From contig JALCLH010000001.1 in assembly GCA_022647765.1 (NCBI GenBank), positions 291,480 through 355,479 on the forward strand: 64,000 nucleotides of DNA, read 5' to 3'. Below, one piece after another: positions 16,331 to 23,130 of this stretch; the first letter of the stretch is position 1, and each line of letters opens with the position of its first letter. A program made the translations under genes and the position numbers. The notes under the pieces are model-generated. The model saw nothing but the letters and a program-made list of their open reading frames with translations, made no database searches and was not told the origin of the DNA. This DNA comes from Acidipropionibacterium sp. Lineage in GTDB: Bacteria; Actinomycetota; Actinomycetes; Propionibacteriales; Propionibacteriaceae.

Positions 16331-17113
16331 CTCGTCGGCTGTCCCGCCGTCGGCGAAGGTGCCGGTGACGTGGTCGGCCGCGGCCTTGGCCTCGGTGGAC
16401 CCGTCGCCCAGGGCGACACCGCACCCGGCCCAGGACAACATCTCGACGTCGTTGCGTCCGTCGCCGATCGCGAGCACGTCCTCGCGGGTCCAGCCGAGTG
16501 CCTCGACCACTCCGGAAAGAGCACTCGCCTTGTTGATGCCTTGCGGGGCGATGTCCAGCCAGGCGCTCCAGCCGACGCAGTAGCTCACCCCGTGCAGGCC
16601 GATCCGGTGGGCCAGCGCGATGAAGTCGGCGTCCGACGCTTCAGGGTCACGCACGATGAGCCGGGTGACGTCGTCGCTGGCCAGGTCGTCCACGCTCACC
16701 TGGTCGACCTCGCCGTCGAGCTCGCCGTCCGGGAACCTCTTGGTGACCCGATAGCCCAGGCCGACCACCTCGGTGGCGAGGGCGGCGCTGGGATGTGCCC
16801 GCAGCACCGACTCCACCACCGGTGCGGGGTTGAAGGTGTGGATGCGTTCAATTGCGAAGGGCGGGAACGTCACCGTCACCGCTCCGTTGGATGACACAGC
16901 GGGCCCCGCGGGGAGCTCCAGCTGTTCGAAGATCGGGCGGGTGGCATGCCAACTGCGCCCGGTCGTGAGGACGACCGGGACTCCGGCCGTCACAACGCGC
17001 CGGATCGACCGGCGCACCTGCTCGTGCAGCACTCCCGCGTGGTCGACGAGCGTCCCGTCGATATCGAGTGCTACCACCTGCGGCCTCCAAGCCGCGTTCT
17101 TTGTCGTATTCAT
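16289..17113 (-). CDS. HAD-superfamily phosphatase, Cof-type (subclass IIB)
   Basis: The 274-residue protein shows all four HAD motifs: VALDIDGTLV (nucleophile and acid/base Asp), LTTGR, a lysine region (INKASAL) and the metal-binding GDGRNDVEML. A large C2 cap lies between motifs II and III. Cof-type enzymes dephosphorylate sugar phosphates or cofactors such as flavin and pyridoxal phosphates. The start is taken at ATG 17113 (MNTTKNAAW); an upstream in-frame ATG at 17179 adds unrelated residues. Its 3' end is also present in repeat copy 1. Confidence 0.85.
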   Translation of the reverse strand: MNTTKNAAWRPQVVALDIDGTLVDHAGVLHEQVRRSIRRVVTAGVPVVLTTGRSWHATRPIFEQLELPAGPAVSSNGAVTVTFPPFAIERIHTFNPAPVVESVLRAHPSAALATEVVGLGYRVTKRFPDGELDGEVDQVSVDDLASDDVTRLIVRDPEASDADFIALAHRIGLHGVSYCVGWSAWLDIAPQGINKASALSGVVEALGWTREDVLAIGDGRNDVEMLSWAGCGVALGDGSTEAKAAADHVTGTFADGGTADELDRWFAGEGRRAA

Positions 17114-17245
17114 GTTCAAACCAGAGTAGCTTGTCCGCCGAAATGCGCTCAGAAGCGGAGGTGACGTCCTGGCGAACATGGGGTGACGTACAACTTGTCG
17201 CCCGATCCAATTGGTACTTCAGCGCACCATGCAGTTCAGTTCGGT

Positions 17246-17701
17246 TCAGTCCAGGATCACGAGGTTGTGCGACCACGCGGGCTCGCGCACATGTGCGGCG
17301 ATCCGCTCGATGGCGACGAGAGTGTCCATCGACGGCGTCACGCGGCCCGTCAGGTATGAGTTGAGACGGGTGCGCGAGGTGCCGAGACGTGCCGCGAGCT
17401 GGGCCTGGGTCATTCGCGTTCCCCGATAGGCGTCGATCAGGCGATCGAGCGCCTCCTCGGACGCCGTACGCTCCGCGTGTTCCAGGAGCAGGTCGAGCAC
17501 CGCGACGGTCGACCGCGATTGCGCGGCGTCCTTCGCCTCGTCGAAGGTCTCTCGCAGGCCCGGGTCGGCGACAACGGCGTCGGCCAGTTTGCGCCAGTCG
17601 CGGGCATAGCCGCGGTCGATGGCGGCGAGCATTCCCTCGAATCCCCATTCCTGAACCGGCGAGTCGGGGGTGGCATCAATGTTGCGGAATTTCAGCGGCA
17701 T
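17246..17701 (-). CDS. Helix-turn-helix protein, probable antitoxin partner of the AbiEii-like gene
   Basis: The 151-residue protein is mostly helical, with an XRE-like HTH near residues 95-125 (MTQAQLAARLGTSRTRLNSY, then LTGRVTPSMDTL). The N-terminal part (WGFEGMLAAIDRGYARDWRK) is of unknown type. It starts 12 bases after the stop of the nucleotidyltransferase gene, so the two are co-transcribed. By analogy with AbiE systems it may repress the operon through the GTGTATC palindrome and counter the toxin. Unusually, it follows rather than precedes the toxin gene. Confidence 0.7.
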   Translation of the reverse strand: MPLKFRNIDATPDSPVQEWGFEGMLAAIDRGYARDWRKLADAVVADPGLRETFDEAKDAAQSRSTVAVLDLLLEHAERTASEEALDRLIDAYRGTRMTQAQLAARLGTSRTRLNSYLTGRVTPSMDTLVAIERIAAHVREPAWSHNLVILD

Positions 17702-17712
17702 CGGAACCTCTT

Positions 17713-18402
17713 CTACGAGATATATGGGACGAGACGGCGGCACTCGGTGACGACGGCGTCCCAGGTATGCCAGCGAGATTCCAGACCTTTGTATCTCGAC
17801 AGCGTCCCGACCCGACTGTGATCCCGGGGGCCGGGATTGGCGAGTTGACGTGCGAGCTGAGACTGAACAGGCCGATCGTCGGGATGTGAACTGTCCCGGT
17901 ACCAATCGTCGATTCCTGCGAGCGCCGTTCCAATGCGATCGGCGCCGAACTGGCCCGACAGCGCAGCCAGGTCAAGATAGTCGCGCATCTGATTGCGCTT
18001 GACGATCAGGTACGCCTTGATCCTGGAGATCTCCTCGAGCGTGGGCACCCGAATCGTCGCACCGGACGGCAGCGCCACCTGTTGCACCTCGAGTGGGCGT
18101 TCGCGAATGAGCTGCCGCACCCCCACTTCAGTACCGCCGAGCTCACCCAGAATGATCTTTCCCGGAACGGCTCGATTGAGCACGAATTCGCCGTCTCGCT
18201 CCAGCGCGTCGAGGACGATGTCGAAGCGGTCGCGCAGGTCGTCGAGCACATGGTCATGATCGAGTGATCGCTGGTGATGTGCGTAGTAGGCAGCGGCTGA
18301 GCCGCCGACCATGACGGCATCCGGCACGAGTTCTTGCAGCCGGGCAGCGGATTCGAGAACCGACTCGAGCCCGCTGGGCAGCGGATCAGCGGAGGACGAC
18401 AT
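17713..18402 (-). CDS. Nucleotidyltransferase of the AbiEii/AbiGii toxin family
   Basis: The 229-residue protein carries the nucleotidyltransferase signature VMVGGSAAAYYAHHQRSLDH, followed by DHV. The two catalytic aspartates of the D-x-D pair are kept (LDHDH). The later KAYLIVKRNQMRDYLDLAAL matches the (K)R-x-K-D-x-x-D helix typical of AbiEii proteins. Related enzymes add nucleotides to tRNA or other targets and cause abortive infection or growth arrest. It is the first gene of a two-gene unit with the HTH protein downstream. A perfect inverted repeat sits 8 bases before its start. Confidence 0.8.
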   Translation of the reverse strand: MSSSADPLPSGLESVLESAARLQELVPDAVMVGGSAAAYYAHHQRSLDHDHVLDDLRDRFDIVLDALERDGEFVLNRAVPGKIILGELGGTEVGVRQLIRERPLEVQQVALPSGATIRVPTLEEISRIKAYLIVKRNQMRDYLDLAALSGQFGADRIGTALAGIDDWYRDSSHPDDRPVQSQLARQLANPGPRDHSRVGTLSRYKGLESRWHTWDAVVTECRRLVPYIS

Positions 18403-18409
18403 GGCGTAA

Positions 18410-18429
18410 GTGTATCACTTCGGATACAC
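18410..18429. promoter_or_regulatory. Operator palindrome of the AbiEii-like operon
   Basis: GTGTATC-ACTTCG-GATACAC is a perfect 7-bp inverted repeat beginning eight bases before the AbiEii start codon. Its position fits autorepression by the HTH partner. It overlaps the expected ribosome-binding region, so binding could also affect translation initiation. Confidence 0.6.
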
Positions 18430-18583
18430 CATGTAGAGCAGCGTCATCCCGCGCCGCCGATGGCGCGGCGGGAGCCGCGGCATGGTCCACCTGATCGGGT
18501 AGTGGGCGGACGGTAGGGTCGTGCTCGATCCGATATCCGGCCCGTGGCGGGGCGCACAAGGCAATGGGGACGAAGCAGCAGGG

Positions 18584-19396
18584 ATGATACGCGAACCAAT
18601 CACCTCGACATCGAACCCGACGGCCAAGAAGGCCAGGCGGATCTTCCAGACCCCGGGCGCCCATTCCCCAGTGGTCGCATGTGAGGGAATACAGGTCGTC
18701 ACCCAGCTCCTGGCAACGGAGATCGCCAGGGGCGCGACCGTGCTCTTCGACGACGAGGCCCTGAGATCCCATCCCGTGATGGCCGACCTCGAGCGTTTCG
18801 AGAGCAATGGGGGAGTGCTCGTCCCGGCCACCTCGCAGGTGCTCAACCACATCACCTCCAAGGACGGCCGGACGGAGATCGTCGCACTGTTCGACAAGCC
18901 TGCGGACCAGCCCCTTCGGGCCTGTGACCTGGCATCCGGTGACGAGTCTGCGCAGTCCGTCGCCCTGGTCGCCCCCTCCAACCCGGGCAACCTCGGCAGC
19001 ATCATGCGCACCCTGGTGGCCACCGGATGCCGCACCCTGATCCTGGTCGAGGGCGGCGTCAGCCCGTGGAACGCGCAGACCATCAAGGCCAGCATGGGGG
19101 CCTGCTTCTCGCTCGCCATCCGCACCGCCCCATCGGTCGGCTCGCTGGCCGCCATCACCACCGACAGCGGGATTCCGCTGATCGCCGCCAGCGGCCACCA
19201 CGCGACGCCGGGACGCCCGCCCCGCGCCCCTCGGGTCGTCTGGTTGTTCGGGCCCGAGGGCCGCGGGCTGAGCCTGGACCAGGTGGCCCTGGCCGACTCG
19301 GTGGCCGCGCTGCCGATGTCGGACCGGGTCGACTCCCTCAACCTCAGCGTGGCGGTCGGCGTCTTCACCTACAGCTGGCTGTTCGACGCCGAATAG
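18584..19396 (+). CDS. TrmH/SpoU-family RNA 2'-O-methyltransferase
   Basis: The protein has about 270 residues. An N-terminal substrate-binding region precedes the SPOUT knot with its three motifs: ALVAPSNPGNLGSIMRTLVA (motif 1), VVWLFGPEGRGLS (motif 2) and MSDRVDSLNLSVAVGVFTYS (motif 3). These enzymes methylate ribose in tRNA or rRNA with S-adenosylmethionine. ATG 18584 is preferred; an earlier in-frame codon at 18521 adds 21 residues without homology. Its 3' end overlaps the convergent MFS gene by 28 bases. The exact RNA target is unknown. Confidence 0.85.
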   Translation: MIREPITSTSNPTAKKARRIFQTPGAHSPVVACEGIQVVTQLLATEIARGATVLFDDEALRSHPVMADLERFESNGGVLVPATSQVLNHITSKDGRTEIVALFDKPADQPLRACDLASGDESAQSVALVAPSNPGNLGSIMRTLVATGCRTLILVEGGVSPWNAQTIKASMGACFSLAIRTAPSVGSLAAITTDSGIPLIAASGHHATPGRPPRAPRVVWLFGPEGRGLSLDQVALADSVAALPMSDRVDSLNLSVAVGVFTYSWLFDAE

Positions 19397-20550
19397 TCGC
19401 CTGTGCGCGCCGAGAGCCCTGCCGCGACGAGCGCGGCAAGTGCCGCGGCGGCCAGGATCGGCCAGTGCCCGCTCCGGGCCAGCGCACCGCCCAGGGCTCC
19501 CGCAATGGAGATGGCGAGGTACATCGCCGAGGAATTGAGGGCCACCGGCAGGCCGGTGTGCGCGGTGTCGGCGGCGAGCAGGCGATGCTGCTGGGGCCCG
19601 GTGATCGACCACGCGGCGATCCCGTAGATCCCGGCGGTGATCAGGGCCAGCGCCCGGCTGGAGCCGGCCATCCCGGCGGCGAGGACCGCGGTCGCGGTGA
19701 TGAGGAGGGCGGCCGTGACCACCCACCGGGCCCCGAACCGGTCGGTGAGAGCCCCGGCGATGAGGTTCCCGGCGACCCCGGCGAGCCCGATGACCAGCAG
19801 GATCGCGGCGAGAACGCCGGCGTCCCCGGTGAGTGGGGCATAGACGACCGAGACGTAAGCGTAGAACAGGTAGACCGCGACGAATCCGATGAGAGTGACC
19901 GCCAGGACCCGGCGGATGACCGGGACGCCGAGCGGCTGCAGCCGGGCCCGCAGCCCGCGGCGAGGGCGTCCCGGCAGAGCCGGCACCCCGGCCGCGATGG
20001 CGGCTGCGGCGAGGACGCCGAGGCCGGTGATCGCCCAGATCGCCGCCCGCCACCCGTACCGGCCGCCGATCAGTGTGCCGAGCGGGGCCCCGGCCGCGGT
20101 GGCCAGCGTCAGCCCCGTCATCACCACCGAGATCGCGCGGCCCCGCTTCTGGGGCGTGGCGATCCCGGCGGCCAGCAGCGTCGACGTCGGCGTGATGAGG
20201 GAGGCCCCCGCAGCGGTGAGCACCCGCCAGCACAGCATCAGCCCCAGCGACAGGGCCGAGGCGGTGAGGACATTGCCGGCGGTGAACAGGGCGAAGCCGC
20301 ACAGCAGAGTGCTGCGCGGTCGCCAGGACTCGGTGAGCATCGACAGCACCGGCGCGGCGAGAGCATAGGCCAGGGCGAAGACCGTGGTCACCTGCCCCGC
20401 CGCGCCCAGGCTCACGCCGAGGTCGGCGGCGAGGTCGGGCAGCAGTCCCGCGAAGACGAGCCCCTCCGTGCCGACCGCGAACACCCCGGCCGCCAGCAGC
20501 GGCAGGGCGAGGCGGCGTCGACATTCCAAAACGGTACTGATCTGTTCCAT
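19369..20550 (-). CDS. MFS transporter of the DHA1 type (arabinose-efflux/Cml-like)
   Basis: The protein has 393 residues and 12 predicted membrane segments. It opens with LALPLLAAGVFAVGTEGLVF and shows motif A-like loop ESWRPRSTLL and motif C GLTLATAAGAPLGTLIGGRY. This is the usual plan for small DHA1 exporters. ATG 20550 was chosen because upstream codons run through the operator into the divergent TetR gene. The first codons themselves overlap a third operator copy. It is repressed most probably by the TetR protein at 20609. Confidence 0.85.
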   Translation of the reverse strand: MEQISTVLECRRRLALPLLAAGVFAVGTEGLVFAGLLPDLAADLGVSLGAAGQVTTVFALAYALAAPVLSMLTESWRPRSTLLCGFALFTAGNVLTASALSLGLMLCWRVLTAAGASLITPTSTLLAAGIATPQKRGRAISVVMTGLTLATAAGAPLGTLIGGRYGWRAAIWAITGLGVLAAAAIAAGVPALPGRPRRGLRARLQPLGVPVIRRVLAVTLIGFVAVYLFYAYVSVVYAPLTGDAGVLAAILLVIGLAGVAGNLIAGALTDRFGARWVVTAALLITATAVLAAGMAGSSRALALITAGIYGIAAWSITGPQQHRLLAADTAHTGLPVALNSSAMYLAISIAGALGGALARSGHWPILAAAALAALVAAGLSARTGDYSASNSQL

Positions 20551-20603
20551 ACCAGAGACGGTACCATCCTGTTCCGTTTGAAGGGAACAGGATGGTACCG
20601 TCT
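20531..20603. promoter_or_regulatory. Large inverted-repeat operator plus a third half copy inside the MFS start
   Basis: AGACGGTACCATCCTGTTCC (20556-20575) and its exact reverse complement GGAACAGGATGGTACCGTCT (20584-20603) are separated by eight bases. A diverged copy, ACGGTACTGATCTGTTCC (20530-20547), covers the first codons of the MFS gene. A TetR dimer at each site would block both divergent promoters. Confidence 0.7.
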
Positions 20604-20608
20604 GGGAT

Positions 20609-21187
20609 GTGGCACGTCGGGCTCGCGAACGTCTTCTGGAATCCGCACGCGACCTCTTCGCCTCCCGGGGCATCCGCGCGGTGAGTGTGGAGCAGCTCCT
20701 CGAGGCCTCCGGGGTGGGGCGGGCCTCGTTCTACCGCCACTTCGAGAGCAAGGACGACCTCGTCGTCGCCGTGCTGGCCCACTACAACGAGCACTGGCAG
20801 ACGATGCTGCGCTCTCAGGTGCCCGAGCGCGGGGCGGGGGTGCTCGGCGTCTTCGACATCCTGGCCGAGCGCTTCGCCGAACCCGACTACCGCGGATGCC
20901 TCGCGCTGACCGCCCTCATCGAGTTCCGCGACCCCGACGATCCCATCCATCGGGCCGCCGTCGAGCATCAGGAGGCGACCGCGGCCGGCCTCGCCGCCCT
21001 GCTCGACTCCGCGCTCACCGTCGCGACGCGGGAGAGGCTCGGGCGTCAGCTGCTCCAGCTCGTCGACGCCGCCATGCTCGCCGCGCTGCACGACCCCGGC
21101 CCCCGGCCCGCGGTGGATGCGCGCGAGACCGCTCGGGCCCTTCTGCTGGACGGCTCTGCTGAACAACCAGGTAGATCGGTTGACTGA
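20609..21187 (+). CDS. TetR family regulator of the divergent MFS gene
   Basis: The 192-residue protein has an HTH at about residues 10-55 (SVEQLLEASGVGRASFYRHF, ESKDDLVVAVL) and a TetR C-terminal domain with RGCLALTALIEFRDPDDPIH. It starts with GTG at 20609, only five bases after the operator arm, so its transcript probably has a very short leader or none. Together with the exporter it forms a self-contained efflux switch. Confidence 0.85.
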   Translation: MARRARERLLESARDLFASRGIRAVSVEQLLEASGVGRASFYRHFESKDDLVVAVLAHYNEHWQTMLRSQVPERGAGVLGVFDILAERFAEPDYRGCLALTALIEFRDPDDPIHRAAVEHQEATAAGLAALLDSALTVATRERLGRQLLQLVDAAMLAALHDPGPRPAVDARETARALLLDGSAEQPGRSVD

Positions 21188-21190
21188 CAA

Positions 21191-21212
21191 CTAGTAGATA
21201 GCTAGCCTACTA
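21191..21212. promoter_or_regulatory. Operator of the PadR-ABC operon
   Basis: TAGTAG (21192-21197) and CTACTA (21207-21212) flank a central TAGCTAG block, giving an inverted repeat that ends three bases before the PadR start codon. PadR proteins typically bind such sites in their own promoter. Confidence 0.5.
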
Positions 21213-21215
21213 AGC

Positions 21216-21575
21216 ATGTCCGACACGATCCGCCAGCAATGGCTCCACGGCTTCCTCGACTTCTGTCTTCTCAATCTCCTCGCGGGAGGCCGGGAGTACG
21301 GGCGCGGCCTCGCCGCCCGTCTCGACGACGCGGGCCTCGGCGAGGTGCCCGGCGGCACCCTCTACCCGGCGCTGCTCCGCCTGGAGAAGCAGGGCCTGAT
21401 CGGTTCCGTGCGGGTGCCGAGCTCCGTCGGCCCGGCCCGCAAGTACTACCAGCTGACCGGCCGGGGGAGAGCCGAGCTGCGCGGTCAGCGTGCGGACTGG
21501 GAGGTCTTCCGAGACGCCGTCGGGGCGGTCGTCTCCGGTGTCTCCGGCGTCACCGAGGGAAGGCCGACGCTGTGA
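21216..21575 (+). CDS. PadR family transcriptional regulator
   Basis: The 119-residue protein has the PadR winged helix: FLDFCLLNLLAGGREYGRGL, then VPGGTLYPALLRLEKQGLIG and ARKYYQLTGRGRAEL. It has a short C-terminal dimerisation helix. It is the first gene of an operon with an ABC ATPase and permease, and its TGA overlaps the GTG of the ATPase gene. PadR proteins of this type sense cell-envelope-active drugs and derepress their exporter. Confidence 0.9.
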   Translation: MSDTIRQQWLHGFLDFCLLNLLAGGREYGRGLAARLDDAGLGEVPGGTLYPALLRLEKQGLIGSVRVPSSVGPARKYYQLTGRGRAELRGQRADWEVFRDAVGAVVSGVSGVTEGRPTL

Positions 21576-22411
21576 GGCGCCAGACGGATGGCGATCAGTG
21601 GGAGATCGGGGTGACCGGCCAGCTCACCGACTCCGGCGTCTCCCCGGCCGAGGCCGAGCGGCTGGCCAGGGAGGCCGTCGACGAGGCCCGGGATGCCGGC
21701 GTCGACCCGGCCGATCTGTACGGGCCGGCCGTCGTCTACGCCTCGACCCTGGCGCGGACCGTGCAGACATCTGAGGCCCAGGCTCTCGCACCGTCGCGCT
21801 GCCTCGGGGAGGTGGTCCTGCGCCTGACATCGGTCTCGAAGAGATTCGGCCGTCGGGAGGTCCTGCACGGCATCGATCTGGAGCTGCGCGCCGGCCAGGT
21901 GGCGGCCGTCGTCGGGGAGAACGGCTCGGGAAAGTCCACCCTGCTCGGCATCTGCGCCGGGCTGATCCGCCCGTCGGCGGGCACGGTCCAGCGCACCCGC
22001 CATATCGGCTACGCTCCCCAGCTCGGCGGCACCGCGCCGCTGCTCACCCCCGACGAGCACTTCCGGCTCTTCGGCGCCGCCTACCGGATGACGCCGGGCC
22101 GGGCCACAGCCACGGGACGCCGGATCGCCTCCCTGCTCGGCTGGCGTCCGCGCCGCGAGGTCGTCGCCTCGCACCTGTCCGGCGGCACCCAGCAGAAGCT
22201 CAATGTGGCCCTGGCCGAGCTCGACGGCCCCGAGCTCATCCTGCTCGACGAGCCCTATCAGGGCTTCGACGAGGACTCGTACCTCGTCTTCCGGTCTCAA
22301 CTGCTGCGCTGGCGGGACCGGGGCGCCGCGATCCTGATGGTCACCCACATGCTGCACGATCTGGACGATGTGGACCGCGTCGTCGAACTGCGCGTCAAGG
22401 AGGATCTGTGA
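21572..22411 (+). CDS. ABC transporter ATP-binding protein with an extra N-terminal helical domain
   Basis: The 279-residue protein carries an ABC ATPase from residue ~81: Walker A VGENGSGKST (114-123), signature LSGGTQQK and Walker B LILLDEPYQGFDED. Residues 1-75 (GVSPAEAERLAREAVDEARD and neighbours) form an extra helical domain. It resembles the PadR-associated HAAS-type prefix domain that is usually encoded separately. GTG 21572 overlaps the PadR stop. An alternative start within the linker would give a plain ATPase. It energises the permease encoded next. Confidence 0.8.
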   Translation: MRRQTDGDQWEIGVTGQLTDSGVSPAEAERLAREAVDEARDAGVDPADLYGPAVVYASTLARTVQTSEAQALAPSRCLGEVVLRLTSVSKRFGRREVLHGIDLELRAGQVAAVVGENGSGKSTLLGICAGLIRPSAGTVQRTRHIGYAPQLGGTAPLLTPDEHFRLFGAAYRMTPGRATATGRRIASLLGWRPRREVVASHLSGGTQQKLNVALAELDGPELILLDEPYQGFDEDSYLVFRSQLLRWRDRGAAILMVTHMLHDLDDVDRVVELRVKEDL

Positions 22412-23130
22412 TGATCCGGGCCGTTCTCGCCACCAGCCTGCGGGAGATGGGACGCCGGTGGACCGCGCTGCTCCTGATCCTGCTGCTCCCGCTCGCCTTC
22501 TACCTGGTGCGCATCGACGTGGTCTGGCAGGCGATCCGGTTCCTGTCCATCGGCGTCGGCTGGGCCATCGCGACCCTGGCGTTGTTCACCTTCATCGCCG
22601 CCCGCGACCTGGACCGCCGGCTCGCCGTCGTCGGCGCCTCGCCCAGCGCGCTCTTCATCGGGCGGCTGCTGGCGGTGCTGACCGTCGGGCTGGTGCTCTC
22701 GGTGGTCTACTTCGGCGTCGTCGCCCTCACCCAGGACAACATTCCGCACACCTGGGCGGTGCTCCTGCTGCTGATCGTCAGCGCTCTGGTCGGGGCGCCG
22801 GTGGGCGCCTTGCTGAGCCTGGTCATCTCGCGCGAGCTCGACGGCGCCCTCGCGCTGCTGGTCGTGATGGCGGTCCAGCTGCTGGTTGACCCCGAGAAGT
22901 CGTACACCAGGCTGATGCCGTGGTGGTCGACCCGCGAGCTGAGTGGCTACGCCATCAGCGCCCCGAGCGCCAACAGCCTGCCCCAAGGACTGCTGCACTT
23001 CGGCGTCACGGTGACTGTGTGCGCCCTCGCCGCGTGGATCTTCAGCATCCTGCGTCTGAGGGTCGCTCCGACGGGCTGGGACGGAACATCCGGTTGTCGA
23101 TCCGTGCCGGAGGGGCGAGCGCGGCGGTGA
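22411..23130 (+). CDS. ABC transporter permease (ABC-2 like)
   Basis: The 239-residue protein has six hydrophobic segments (LLLILLLPLAFYLVRIDVVW, VGWAIATLALFTFIAARDL, LLAVLTVGLVLSVVYFGVVA, LLLLIVSALVGAPVGALLSL). The start is ATG 22411, overlapping the ATPase stop (TGATG). The last ~30 residues are polar and overlap the convergent DUF5107 gene by 89 bases, so the true C-terminus may once have been shorter. It should export a drug or peptide with the ATPase. Confidence 0.75.
   Translation: MIRAVLATSLREMGRRWTALLLILLLPLAFYLVRIDVVWQAIRFLSIGVGWAIATLALFTFIAARDLDRRLAVVGASPSALFIGRLLAVLTVGLVLSVVYFGVVALTQDNIPHTWAVLLLLIVSALVGAPVGALLSLVISRELDGALALLVVMAVQLLVDPEKSYTRLMPWWSTRELSGYAISAPSANSLPQGLLHFGVTVTVCALAAWIFSILRLRVAPTGWDGTSGCRSVPEGRARR

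Noticed and set aside
18386..21190. A 934-codon minus-strand open frame across TrmH, MFS and TetR genes
   Set aside because: It runs through an intergenic 20-bp inverted repeat and three real genes on both strands, with compositionally biased translation only.
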